Shown here: positions 20,601-29,365 of the stretch, piece after piece
Position numbering within the stretch: the stretch's first letter is position 1
Layout: each line of letters starts with the position of its first letter
Source: an uncultured Clostridia bacterium
GTDB taxonomy: Bacteria; Bacillota; Clostridia; Oscillospirales; CAG-382
Assembly: GCA_944375955.1 (NCBI GenBank)
Contig: CALWBE010000028.1
Span: forward strand, 1 to 64,000
DNA: 64,000 bases
Direction of reading: 5' to 3'
Notes under the pieces: model-generated
The model's database searches: none
What the model saw: only the letters and a program-made list of their open reading frames with translations
Told to the model about the DNA's origin: nothing
Translations under genes and position numbers: made by a program

Positions 20601-20629
20601 AGTATAACATATAGCTTGTTTTTTTTCTA
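20601..20629 (-). promoter_or_regulatory. Probable sigma-A-type promoter of the M15 gene
   Basis: On the minus strand TATACT (plus 20601-20606) carries an upstream TG (extended -10) and has a weak TAGAAA 17 nt further up (plus 20624-20629). A sporulation sigma site was looked for and not convincingly found. Confidence 0.4.
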
Positions 20630-20680
20630 CTGTTTTTTTTGTTTTTTACATTAAAATTAAATTTATTTTTTAAAAACCTA

Positions 20681-20708
20681 TTGACATAAAAAAATTTAAT
20701 TATAGAAT
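20681..20708 (+). promoter_or_regulatory. Sigma-A promoter of the MATE gene
   Basis: TTGACA at 20681-20686, a 16-nt spacer and TAGAAT at 20703-20708. The leader to the ATG at 20818 is about 100 nt. No known riboswitch was recognised in it. Confidence 0.65.
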
Positions 20709-20817
20709 ATTATATATAAATTAAACGTGAAAATGGCAAGTGTTTGCTGATAGTTCTTTCGATCGGCACATATGCCGCTTTATTTGCGCTAAAATTAAGC
20801 GAGGTAATCCTGACATA

Positions 20818-22233
20818 ATGCTCAAAACCCAAAAACTGAGATCCGGCGAAGTTGATATGTGCAACGGTCCGCTGTTTTCAAAAATCATAGTATTTTTTAT
20901 TCCCGTAATGCTTTCAAATATGCTACAGCTGCTATACAACGCCGCAGATCAGGTAGTCGTCGGACAGTTTGCCGGCTCTGACGCCCTTGCAGCCGTAGGT
21001 TCGACTTCTTCGCTTTTCAACCTCATAGTATCTATAATTATCGGGCTTTCCGTCGGAACAAGCTCAGTAGTTGCCATTCATTTCGGTGCCGGAAACAGCA
21101 ACTCTGTTTCAAGATCTGTACATACGTCAATGCTTCTGGCGGTTATATGCGGACTTATAATCGGTGCTATTGGTTTTTTCTTTTCACGTCCGCTTCTGAT
21201 CCTTATGGATACTCAACCCGACGTTCTTGACAACTCGGTTCTTTATATGCAAATACTCTCAGTTGGACTTCCTCTCGTCGCTATATACAATTTTGGAAGC
21301 GCTATACTCCGCGCAATCGGCGATACCAAACGCCCTATGTATTTCCTTATAATTTCCGGCATTATAAATATAATATTCAATTTGTTTTTTGTTATCGTAT
21401 TTAAAATGTCTGTTGCCGGAGTCGCAATAGCTACGGTTATCTCTCAGGCTATTTCAGGTGCAATGACTGTTATTTGTCTCATGAAATCCAAAGGAAGCTA
21501 TAAATTCTGCTTTTCAAGACTAAAGCTTCACAAAACCGAAAGTCTTCAAATAATCCGTATCGGTATCCCTGCAAGTATACAGTCTTCAATGTTCTCTATT
21601 TCAAACATGATAATTCAAACAGGTATAAATTCAATAAACAAGGCTGCCGTTTCCGGCTGTACCGCCGCTACAAACGTCGACGGAATTATTTATCAGGCAA
21701 TGAATTCGCTATATCATGCCGCTTTGTCTTTCTGCGGTCAGAATTACGGAGCTAAAAAATACGGCAGAATAATGAAATCATTTTTATATTGTTCCTTAAT
21801 AGTAACCGTTGTCGGTCTTATCGTAGGAACATTGGCATTTTTGTTTGACGATCAGCTTTTAAGTATTTTTATAAAAGACGATCCTAAGGCTATCGCTTAC
21901 GGAAAGGAACGCTTAATGATTACGTGTATTCCATATTTCCTGTGCGGACTTATGGAAGTCAGCTGCGGAGCTTTAAGAAGTCTTAACCACCCGGTATCTT
22001 CCCTTGTCAATTCAATCCTCGGCGCATGCGTATTCAGAATAATATGGATATATACGGTATTTAAAGCCTCCCCTTCCGTATATTCGCTCTTTTGGTCATA
22101 TCCGCTGTCATGGGCTTTGACTACCGCAATGCACGTTACATTGTTTCTTTTCTTCTTCTTCAGAATGAAAAAAAGAGATTCATACCTTGCTGCGCATGAA
22201 CATGAAGGCGAAAATTATAAAGCTTCCGCATGA
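20818..22233 (+). CDS. MATE-family multidrug/Na+ antiporter
   Basis: A 471-residue membrane protein with about 12 hydrophobic segments in two similar halves, the MATE architecture. The N-terminal MCNGPLFSKIIVFFIPVMLS and QLLYNAADQVVVGQF are typical of the NorM/DinF-like group in Firmicutes. It exports cationic drugs or metabolites using a Na+ or H+ gradient. The start at 20818 gives a conventional N terminus, and GAGGTAA lies 13 nt upstream. The longer reading from 20740 begins before any ribosome site. It is a single gene with its own promoter and terminator, inserted between leftward sporulation genes. Substrate unknown. Confidence 0.92.
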   Translation: MLKTQKLRSGEVDMCNGPLFSKIIVFFIPVMLSNMLQLLYNAADQVVVGQFAGSDALAAVGSTSSLFNLIVSIIIGLSVGTSSVVAIHFGAGNSNSVSRSVHTSMLLAVICGLIIGAIGFFFSRPLLILMDTQPDVLDNSVLYMQILSVGLPLVAIYNFGSAILRAIGDTKRPMYFLIISGIINIIFNLFFVIVFKMSVAGVAIATVISQAISGAMTVICLMKSKGSYKFCFSRLKLHKTESLQIIRIGIPASIQSSMFSISNMIIQTGINSINKAAVSGCTAATNVDGIIYQAMNSLYHAALSFCGQNYGAKKYGRIMKSFLYCSLIVTVVGLIVGTLAFLFDDQLLSIFIKDDPKAIAYGKERLMITCIPYFLCGLMEVSCGALRSLNHPVSSLVNSILGACVFRIIWIYTVFKASPSVYSLFWSYPLSWALTTAMHVTLFLFFFFRMKKRDSYLAAHEHEGENYKASA

Positions 22234-22285
22234 TTCAGAAATTAATTTTACATAACCTCGACATTTTTTTAAAAATATACACTAT

Positions 22286-22332
22286 AAAAAACAGGTACAG
22301 AACCTCAAATTACAGTTCTGTACCTGTTTTTT
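22286..22332. terminator. Bidirectional terminator
   Basis: A perfect 18-bp repeat (22286-22303 with 22315-22332), A-run on the left and T-run on the right, between the convergent MATE and spoIID-like genes. Confidence 0.88.
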
Positions 22333-22370
22333 ATTTAATACTTTCACCATTACTAAAAGCGTTAACTTAC

Positions 22371-23828
22371 TTAATTTATCTGCACCGAATTGCAGTCGAC
22401 TATCTGAGTGCCGGGATAATAAAGTCCTATTATATAATTAAAATCATATCCATTTTCCGCAAGCGTCATGGCACCGTACTGGCTCATTCCCACTCCGTGT
22501 CCGTATCCTTCCCCAGCTATAGTAAATACCTTTTCGCCGGCAGAAGACATAGTTTTTAGTCCGTTTGCTGTCAAAGCTTCAACTGCCGTACTTCCTGGAA
22601 CGGAAAGTACTTTTTCGCCTTCAGCGGTTATAACATACATGTTTTGAGAATCAAGCATGTATTCCTTGCTTTCCCCTGCATATACCGGGCAGTGCGATGA
22701 AATTGTAAAACATGCGCTCTTACAGTACTGCGTCAGAAAATCTCTGACTGTTGCTGACTTCTCTACAACAATCTTATTCCCAAAAGCATCATAAACAGTG
22801 AGTCTGTACACATAATCGGAGCCTTCTTTTCTTTCATACTCTATTCTGTCTACAGGGCCATTAAGGATACCTTCATAATTAGGTTTTGAATTTATATATT
22901 CTGCCAATTCTTCCGCACTGACGGTATAGCTCCATTTTCCGTTTACATAATCTTCTGTATTGTTAAAACCAGTATCAACATTAGTAAGATAGGGGTAAGC
23001 TTCCGGATCGCTGCCCCATGCGCTGCTCGCGCTCTCGGTTTTCTGTCCGGACGATGAGCAATATGTTGTCAATGCGACTTTTCCGTCATATGTAACTATA
23101 AGTCCTTTTGTGGCATCCACCGCAGCATCGATTGAATCTGCTACCGGCCCTATACCGTTATATGACTGACAATGCGGTTTATTACATATATCAAACCCGT
23201 CCGAATTATGTTTTCCTGCCGTATAAAGTGTATAGCTTCTGGCTACTATCGCCTGACATTTTAATGCTTCAGCAGGCCATGATGAATATACTTCAGAAGC
23301 TGTGACTCCCTTTACATAATCCTCAAGATAAGATATGCTTACAACACGTATTTTCCCTTCCGTATATGCAAGCTCGATACAGCCGCGGTATGTATTTTCA
23401 GCCGCTGTTATTTCAGCGTTTTCACCGATACCGCGCAATGTCAACGGCACTGACGCGTCAGTCTGTGAATAAATTTCAGCTCCTTCGGGCGTCATTAAAG
23501 AAATCCTGCTGCCATCCGAAGATATAACCGCCATAACTGCTGTATTATTGCATGACAGCGATTTGTAAAAGGTGCTTGTCGCCGTATCGAATGTTCCTAT
23601 TTCAAATCCGGTATCGGATGTCAATGCTATAGAAGAAACCGCCGTTGATCCGTAATATATGCCTACTCGTATCAGTCGCCCGTTCGTATAGCTGATGCCT
23701 TCTCCTTCCGCTCCGACAAATACCGGAAGAACGGAAATAAACGTTGCAAGAATGAAAAAAATTGCAAGTATTGCTGCAATTATTCTCATTACGGTCTTTT
23801 TACTAATCGAATTGCCTTTAATTTTCAT
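22371..23828 (-). CDS. spoIID: SpoIID/LytB-domain protein (stage II sporulation protein D-like)
   Basis: A 485-residue protein with an N-terminal membrane anchor (about 14-35), a ~120-residue N-terminal beta-rich part, and the SpoIID domain. The latter shows YLEDYVKGVTASEVYSSWP with probable catalytic E179, QAIVARSYTLY, and the C-terminal GHGVGMSQYGAMTLA signature. SpoIID is the lytic transglycosylase that trims denuded glycan during engulfment. The Bacillus enzyme is ~340 residues, so this one carries extra N-terminal sequence. Its start lies 5 bp after the preceding unknown gene, so the two are translationally coupled. The start codon has a poor ribosome site, consistent with coupling. Confidence 0.85.
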   Translation of the reverse strand: MKIKGNSISKKTVMRIIAAILAIFFILATFISVLPVFVGAEGEGISYTNGRLIRVGIYYGSTAVSSIALTSDTGFEIGTFDTATSTFYKSLSCNNTAVMAVISSDGSRISLMTPEGAEIYSQTDASVPLTLRGIGENAEITAAENTYRGCIELAYTEGKIRVVSISYLEDYVKGVTASEVYSSWPAEALKCQAIVARSYTLYTAGKHNSDGFDICNKPHCQSYNGIGPVADSIDAAVDATKGLIVTYDGKVALTTYCSSSGQKTESASSAWGSDPEAYPYLTNVDTGFNNTEDYVNGKWSYTVSAEELAEYINSKPNYEGILNGPVDRIEYERKEGSDYVYRLTVYDAFGNKIVVEKSATVRDFLTQYCKSACFTISSHCPVYAGESKEYMLDSQNMYVITAEGEKVLSVPGSTAVEALTANGLKTMSSAGEKVFTIAGEGYGHGVGMSQYGAMTLAENGYDFNYIIGLYYPGTQIVDCNSVQIN

Positions 23829-23833
23829 AATAA

Positions 23834-24355
23834 TCAGCCGGATATCTTATAATCCCCTCTCACAAGAACATATGCCTTGTCCGAGGTGATCTCTATTCCT
23901 CTTCCGTCATTTCTGGGTATTATAAGCGCGTGATTTATACCGACTTCACAACCGTCGGTTATTTCTTTCATTTCCGATATATCCGAAAGACCGTTATCGG
24001 GAATATCTGAAATTACGACTGCAGAAGAACCTGGCCGCACAATAAGCTCTACGGTGCCGTTTTCTGAAGTTAGAATTTGTCCTTTTGAAAGCTCTATCAC
24101 TTCATATCCGACAGAAACTTCCTCAGCCGGTTTTTCCTCGTTTTCACTTGCTATTTCAGCTTTTATCTGTTCGCTGAAAGACGGTGCAAAAACCTCTTGA
24201 AGGTAACTTAATGTAATAAACGGATCATTTTCCGCAATATAATCTGCCGCTCCCGCCGCCACAGGAGACAAAATCGCTGCCGCGCATAAAACAGCTGCTG
24301 TTAATACGGCAGCCTTTTTTCCTGCCGTAAATTCGTTTTTAAAAAACTTTTTCAT
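23834..24355 (-). CDS. Exported protein of unknown function, coupled to spoIID
   Basis: A 173-residue protein with a signal peptide or anchor (GKKAAVLTAAVLCAAAILSP, cleavage plausible after AGA near residue 36). The mature part has an acidic linker (about 60-85) and a compact C-terminal beta-rich region (about 85-173). I do not recognise a family. GAAAGGAG lies upstream of the ATG at 24355. It immediately precedes the SpoIID-like gene with a 5-bp gap, so it is presumably made in the mother cell at the same time. It could be a regulator or partner of the glycan hydrolase, but no catalytic motif is visible. Confidence 0.7.
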   Translation of the reverse strand: MKKFFKNEFTAGKKAAVLTAAVLCAAAILSPVAAGAADYIAENDPFITLSYLQEVFAPSFSEQIKAEIASENEEKPAEEVSVGYEVIELSKGQILTSENGTVELIVRPGSSAVVISDIPDNGLSDISEMKEITDGCEVGINHALIIPRNDGRGIEITSDKAYVLVRGDYKISG

Positions 24356-24590
24356 TTTATACTCCTTTCAGGATATTTTTATAGTAAAGTAAAAGTTTGC
24401 TTTTTGTGATTTTTTTATTTAATTAAAATGAAAATACTGCTATTTATATTTTATTTAAATCAATTTGTTTTCACGGTATTTTACGATTTTTCAAATTTAA
24501 AAAGCTTGATTATTATATCACATATTATCAAAAAAAGCAACCACATGTAATTTTAGGCATTTTTTTACATAAAATAATTAAAAAATAGAG

Positions 24591-24619
24591 TTGAAATATT
24601 TTCGTAAAAGTGCTAAAAT
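24591..24619 (+). promoter_or_regulatory. Sigma-A promoter of the WG-repeat gene
   Basis: TTGAAA (24591-24596), 17-nt spacer, TAAAAT (24614-24619) with an upstream TG. The ATG is ~30 nt downstream. The remainder of the 24356-24649 gap is AT-rich and also serves the leftward spoIID pair, for which no clear sigma-E site was found. Confidence 0.65.
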
Positions 24620-24649
24620 AATAAAGTAGAAAAATTGGAGGAAAAAACA

Positions 24650-26005
24650 ATGCGCCGTTTTATGTTAAGAGCGACAAATATTGTGATTCTTGCCGTATTT
24701 TCGGCATTTTTGCTTGATTTCGCCATAATGAGCACGCCTTCGGACAAATATTCTGAAAACAGCGTTTATGAAAATGTTTCAGAAAATTCCGATAATCAGC
24801 AAAATTCCAGTGCTACTTCTTCAAGCAATCAAACTAACTCTCAGAATAAGGTTGATTCCTCTGATTTTCTAAACAGTCTGCCACAAAAAAACGATCTTAT
24901 CTCCGGAGGAAATTATGTGCTGTCTGATGCTGTTTACAACATCGGAAACTGCGTAATATCTATATGTCAACCTGGAGACCGGAATTTTTTTCCCGAAAAT
25001 GCAAAATATAATGTAGAATTTATTCTCGAAGACGGCTCTTCTGTTTATCAACCATATTTTACAATATGGCCGCGCATGGGATATATAATTCTCGCAGATG
25101 GAGTTCAAAGAAAAATACTTGACTCTGACGGAAATGAAATAAAAGTTGCGGACGATCATTTTCTTGTTTTTATATCTGAAAGAGATAGTTTAGGCAATCC
25201 TGTTTTCCTTGACAGCAATACGGGAGAATATGTTATTCTTTCCCCCGACGGCAGCCTGACCGCCTCAGATTACGATGAAATACGCGACGACCGCGGTATA
25301 GATTTTGACTACCCTTCTTATTACGGAATATCTGATGATGATACTTGTTTGGTTAATTATAACGGACGAGCTTTCGGATATACTTTAACCGGGCCTTACG
25401 CGTATAATGTCCCAGCTTCATATGACAAAGCTTTCGCTTTCTCAGAAGGATTCGGATGCGCATATGATTCTCAAAACAGGCTTTATTTTTACAATACCGA
25501 CGGCAGACTAAGAATTGGCGGACTTGCCGTAATTATGTATGGCTGCGGGGATGACCGCGGTGAACGTTCTTTAGGATACTACTATTTTGACGAAGGTCTC
25601 ACGCGCGTCACAAAAAGGACTTACAGCCGCGGCGAACTTGTTTCCGAATATAAAACTTTTATTGACAGAGAGGGAAATGAATTCAAAACTCCCGCCGACT
25701 ATAACGTTTACTCTTACAGCGACGGAATGATCCTGCTTGAGAAAAACGGTCTTTACGGTTATATGACATCAAGAGGAAAATGGATCGGAAAGCCGAATTA
25801 TGTTTATGCTCGTCCGTTTTTTGAAGGACTTGCAGTTGTTGGCATGTCAGACGGAAAAAAGGGAATGATAGACAAAGACGGCAATTATGTCATACCGCCT
25901 GTTTTTGATGAAATAACTGATTGCTCCGGCGGAGTCATCGCCGTATACGACAGCGACATCGGATGGAATATATTAAACAAACTGCAGGTTCAAACCACGG
26001 CTTAG
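24650..26005 (+). CDS. WG-repeat-containing membrane-anchored protein
   Basis: A 451-residue protein. The ATG at 24650 is chosen because GGAGG is 8 nt upstream; the in-frame TTG at 24635 overlaps that site. An N-terminal hydrophobic segment (about 8-25) is followed by an S/N/Q-rich linker (to about 75) and a beta-propeller-like region. Several WG-type units are visible, such as LYGYMTSRGKWIGKPNYVYA and KKGMIDKDGNYVIPPVFDEI near the C terminus, and degenerate ones earlier. WG repeats are widespread in Clostridia and usually of unknown function. It precedes an ECF sigma gene but is separated from it by a weak terminator. Confidence 0.8.
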   Translation: MRRFMLRATNIVILAVFSAFLLDFAIMSTPSDKYSENSVYENVSENSDNQQNSSATSSSNQTNSQNKVDSSDFLNSLPQKNDLISGGNYVLSDAVYNIGNCVISICQPGDRNFFPENAKYNVEFILEDGSSVYQPYFTIWPRMGYIILADGVQRKILDSDGNEIKVADDHFLVFISERDSLGNPVFLDSNTGEYVILSPDGSLTASDYDEIRDDRGIDFDYPSYYGISDDDTCLVNYNGRAFGYTLTGPYAYNVPASYDKAFAFSEGFGCAYDSQNRLYFYNTDGRLRIGGLAVIMYGCGDDRGERSLGYYYFDEGLTRVTKRTYSRGELVSEYKTFIDREGNEFKTPADYNVYSYSDGMILLEKNGLYGYMTSRGKWIGKPNYVYARPFFEGLAVVGMSDGKKGMIDKDGNYVIPPVFDEITDCSGGVIAVYDSDIGWNILNKLQVQTTA

Positions 26006-26035
26006 TATTTCAAAAATCATAAGTAATTCCTGCAC

Positions 26036-26062
26036 ATGAGCGTGTTAATTGCTCGTTTTTTT
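26036..26062 (+). terminator. Weak Rho-independent terminator
   Basis: A 6-bp stem (26036-26041 with 26051-26056, one G-T pair) runs into seven T residues, 31 nt after the WG-repeat gene. The short stem makes partial read-through into the sigma gene likely. Confidence 0.45.
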
Positions 26063-26100
26063 AAGTGGCATAAATCTAAATGAAAGAAGGTGTAAACTAA

Positions 26101-26733
26101 TTGCCTTTTTTTACAAGAAAAGATAATACAGGTGAATCCGACGCAGAACTAAATTTGTCGGAAGATGCCGTTCTGGTACAAAAAGCAATAGACGGTGACA
26201 GTGAAGCCTTCGGAGATCTTGTTGAAAAATACAGCTCCTTTGTTTACAGGACCGTCTTTTATGATATAAAAAAACGTGAAGACGCCGAAGATTTGGCTCA
26301 GGAAGTGTTTATCAAAGCTTACAAAGCCCTGCTCGGTTTCAGATATGACAGCGAATTTTCAACTTGGCTTTTCAGAATATGCAAAAATACAGTTTATGAT
26401 TATATAAGAAAAAATTCCCGCGAAAAAAGTATACCTCTTTCCGAAATGTCTTCGGGAGATGAAAATGACCGTGAATATGATATACCAGACGAAAGCGGAA
26501 AATATGATCCTGAAAAAACATATATAAAGAAAGAGACTGCAAACATAGTTAATGATGCGATACTCTCACTTTCAGAGGAGCATAGAGATATCCTCGTAAT
26601 GCGCGATATAAATGGTTACAGTTATTCTGAAATCGCTGAGATGTTATCACTCGAAGAAGGTACTGTAAAATCTAGAATATCACGTGCCAGAAGTGCTCTG
26701 AAAAAGAAGCTGGAAGGCCTCGGGCTCATATAA
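26101..26733 (+). CDS. ECF-subfamily RNA polymerase sigma factor (SigW-like)
   Basis: A 210-residue sigma-70 family protein with only regions 2 and 4. Region 2 includes DAEDLAQEVFIKAYKAL and FSTWLFRICKNTVYDYIR. Region 4 includes EEHRDILVMRDINGYSYSEIA and EGTVKSRISRARSALKKKL, the HTH for the -35 element. The start is TTG at 26101, preceded by AAAGAAGGTG; no better in-frame start is near. It is followed 77 bp later by a membrane anti-sigma gene, the standard pair for sensing envelope stress. The regulon is unknown, and a nearby autoregulated ECF promoter was not convincingly found. Confidence 0.93.
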   Translation: MPFFTRKDNTGESDAELNLSEDAVLVQKAIDGDSEAFGDLVEKYSSFVYRTVFYDIKKREDAEDLAQEVFIKAYKALLGFRYDSEFSTWLFRICKNTVYDYIRKNSREKSIPLSEMSSGDENDREYDIPDESGKYDPEKTYIKKETANIVNDAILSLSEEHRDILVMRDINGYSYSEIAEMLSLEEGTVKSRISRARSALKKKLEGLGLI

Positions 26734-26810
26734 AAGACTTTTTTGGAACAAAATTCTCTTTTTGTCGTCTTACACTCATAAATGAAAATAAACACAGGGA
26801 AGGAGGTAAT

Positions 26811-27983
26811 ATGAATTTGGATGATAAAAACATTTGCGATAAAGTGCAAAAGGAGCTTTTTTTATCTGAAAGCGGAGAACTGTCTGAGGATTTTAAAAAG
26901 CATATAGAAAATTGTGATAAATGCAAAAAGGAATATGATAAATTTCTTAAAATGAGACTTATTGTTTCCGATTCCGCTCCTTCAGTGCCTGATCTTCGTC
27001 AAAAAGTTTTAGGAAAAATTAAAAACGAACAAATAAAAATCTCAGAGAAAAAAACTTTCCGACGTCATATTCCTCTTGGCACAATAGCTGCGGCAGCAGC
27101 AGTACTCGCAGTGTATGTTTCTATATACGGGACTAAAATTCCCGATATGATATTTTCAAACTCTTTCAACGACTCCTCTTTAAAAAGCAACCAGCCGCTA
27201 TATGAAAACTCCTCAAAAGACCAATCGGAAAGCGGATCGGTATTGTCTGAATCCAATTTAGATTCCGCTGCATACCAAAATACCGAAGATAACAGCGAGT
27301 TATTATTGCCGGCAGGAGACGAAAACAGTTCTGATATGTTACTCCAATCCTCTGATGTTGTTTCTGATAATGCTGCTGCCGATGCTGCCGATGCTGCCGA
27401 ATCAACAGAAATGCTATACACTGATAACTACTCCTACAGCGATGATGGTTATGACGACAAAGCTGCAGATGATGAAAAAAATTTTGACATAAGAAAAGGC
27501 GGAACTATACTTATGTCATATCCTAATTCAAATATTCTTTTGTTTGTCCCCGGAATAAATGCCGAAAATATCATGGAGCCAGAAACACAAAATGATAACG
27601 GTGATGACGGAACAGAAAAACGTTCGTTATACGACAACAGCAAAACACAAACAGATCTCTCAGGTAATTCCGATGGCAATAATTTGTCAGATTACGGAAA
27701 TTCTGACAGCTCGGACAGCCCTGGTCCGATCATGAATCCTTCTTCTGACGGCGGATCTTCCGGTACTGACTCTGCACAGAGCAATAGTATTATTACTGAC
27801 CAAAGTGAGGCTGAAAAACTTTTTGAATCAATGTCAGAAAAATATCCAGGAAGGATTTCAAAAGAACTTTTTGACGAAGTCGGCGAAAATATATATATTT
27901 CTTTTGTCAATTCGCTCAGTGATTATGAATCCGGGTACACGGCAGAAGCTCTAAAGGCATTTGCTGAAAACTATATGTCATAA
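26811..27983 (+). CDS. Zinc-finger-type anti-sigma factor with long extracellular region
   Basis: A 390-residue membrane protein. The N-terminal cytoplasmic domain has H31-x3-C35-x2-C38 with an upstream C9, the ZAS zinc motif that holds ECF sigma factors. One transmembrane segment lies near 87-104. The remaining ~285 residues are predicted outside and rich in S, D and N, with an (AAD)n microrepeat (encoded around 27372-27398) and a short ordered C terminus. ATG at 26811 has a near-perfect AAGGAGGT. It would sequester the adjacent sigma until a signal triggers release. The low-complexity domain is unusually long and resembles a wall-spanning spacer. Confidence 0.85.
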   Translation: MNLDDKNICDKVQKELFLSESGELSEDFKKHIENCDKCKKEYDKFLKMRLIVSDSAPSVPDLRQKVLGKIKNEQIKISEKKTFRRHIPLGTIAAAAAVLAVYVSIYGTKIPDMIFSNSFNDSSLKSNQPLYENSSKDQSESGSVLSESNLDSAAYQNTEDNSELLLPAGDENSSDMLLQSSDVVSDNAAADAADAAESTEMLYTDNYSYSDDGYDDKAADDEKNFDIRKGGTILMSYPNSNILLFVPGINAENIMEPETQNDNGDDGTEKRSLYDNSKTQTDLSGNSDGNNLSDYGNSDSSDSPGPIMNPSSDGGSSGTDSAQSNSIITDQSEAEKLFESMSEKYPGRISKELFDEVGENIYISFVNSLSDYESGYTAEALKAFAENYMS

Positions 27984-28045
27984 GAGTAAAGGATCCTATG
28001 CGTAAGCTTGCACCGCAAATAAAGTATGTGTGTTTCATTTATATC

Positions 28046-28082
28046 AAAAACCGTTTCAGTGAGTTTCCTGAAACGGTTTTTT
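28046..28082. terminator. Bidirectional terminator
   Basis: A 14-bp perfect repeat (28046-28059 with 28068-28081) with flanking A- and T-runs separates the anti-sigma gene from the leftward FAD oxidoreductase gene. Confidence 0.8.
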
Positions 28083-28139
28083 CTTTGTATTTATAAAGAT
28101 TCGATTCTTAAAAAATGCTGTCGGCTTTTTCTAAAAAAT

Positions 28140-29336
28140 TCATATATGTAAAACAACGCCGTCAGACTCAAGCGAGCTTTGCAGTTGCTTTATATCCAAA
28201 GATTCAAAATCATCTGACATAGCCGCTGCGGTTCCTGCCGCCTGACCTGTAACCGCACAGCACGGAATAACTCGTGATATATCCCACATCGCGTCGGTAT
28301 TTGAAATACATCTGCCGGCAGCGGCAACATTTTTAAGATCATTTCCGTAAAGGCATCTAAAAGGCACTTCATATATTGGCCCTGCCTTTCTCCAGTCTGA
28401 TATAAGACCTATGCTGTCGTCAAAATGCTTATGATCATCGGTGTCGTCGAGAGTAAATGCTCCGTCAGGTCTGCGTGTCATGCGGATCTGCGGAATAGTC
28501 GCAATTGTAGTAAGCATATGCTCCGGCGATATATCTCCGCTTTTTAGAAAATGATTGTATATATTCTCATGTGACATTTCTGTCATTTCAGAAAGCTCCT
28601 TGCCGCACAAACCGGAAAACCGTCTTTGGCTTAGAAGTTCGGGACCTTTCTTCTGCTGCTTTTCCTTATCGGGAATATCGCAGCATCCGATAGGATGCAA
28701 AGTATATTTCCCGTTATCTGTAGAGTAATACCAAGCCGCAAGTATATTTCCCTGTGAAAAATTCACTGTTTTAGCTCCGGCAAAAGCAAAAATATCGGCG
28801 TCGCCCGTAGAATCCACAATGCTTTTCATGATAACCGCCGATCTGCCTGATTTATTTTCGATAAAAATTTTATCGGCTTTTTTGTTATCAACAGATACCG
28901 CGCATACGCTTGTGCCGTACAATATCTCAACGCCTTCGGAAACAAGCTTTTTTTCAGCAAGTATCGCAAACATCTGAGCGTTGAAATCAACCATATAGCG
29001 CTGTTTTAATTTGTCGGCTTCATTTCCGCCGTCTATCCATGCCGAAGGATACCTTCCCTCGCATCCACGCTCAATTGACAGTTTTAAAAGTTCTTCGGCA
29101 ATACCGAAGCTCACCTGTCTTCCGCATCCGTCACATATCGGGAGATATATAGTTACAAGACCTAAAGTCGCAAGTCCTCCCAGAGCAAACTGCTTTTCTA
29201 TCAGCAGTGTTTTCGCACCGTGTCGCGCTGCAGCAAGTGCCGCCGCTATTCCTGCGATTCCGCCTCCGGCTACTACTACGTCATATTCGCCGTAAACCGG
29301 CACCTTCCTCGCTTTCTCCTCTACATATTCTCTCAT
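28140..29336 (-). CDS. FAD-dependent oxidoreductase
   Basis: A 398-residue flavoprotein with a Rossmann FAD motif at residues 19-45 (VVVAGGGIAGIAAALAAARH, then LLIEK) and a C-terminal AAGRCISNTDAMWDIS segment. This belongs to the FAD_oxidored family, distantly related to fumarate reductases, common in carbohydrate-degrading bacteria and mostly uncharacterised. The ATG at 29336 follows TAAGGAG. It lies 29 bp after hflX on the same strand. A cluster of Cys residues (ICDGCG near 67-72) is a possible metal or cluster site. The substrate cannot be named. Confidence 0.85.
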   Translation of the reverse strand: MREYVEEKARKVPVYGEYDVVVAGGGIAGIAAALAAARHGAKTLLIEKQFALGGLATLGLVTIYLPICDGCGRQVSFGIAEELLKLSIERGCEGRYPSAWIDGGNEADKLKQRYMVDFNAQMFAILAEKKLVSEGVEILYGTSVCAVSVDNKKADKIFIENKSGRSAVIMKSIVDSTGDADIFAFAGAKTVNFSQGNILAAWYYSTDNGKYTLHPIGCCDIPDKEKQQKKGPELLSQRRFSGLCGKELSEMTEMSHENIYNHFLKSGDISPEHMLTTIATIPQIRMTRRPDGAFTLDDTDDHKHFDDSIGLISDWRKAGPIYEVPFRCLYGNDLKNVAAAGRCISNTDAMWDISRVIPCCAVTGQAAGTAAAMSDDFESLDIKQLQSSLESDGVVLHI

Positions 29337-29365
29337 TTAAATTACTCCTTAAAAAATATTTTATA

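Noticed and set aside
20709..20817. Possible riboswitch in the ~100-nt MATE leader
   Set aside because: Only short 4-bp helices could be found, and no known aptamer core was recognised.
27372..27398. Nine-nucleotide repeats in the anti-sigma gene as a phase-variation tract
   Set aside because: The unit is a multiple of three, so slippage would only change the A-A-D count and not switch the frame.
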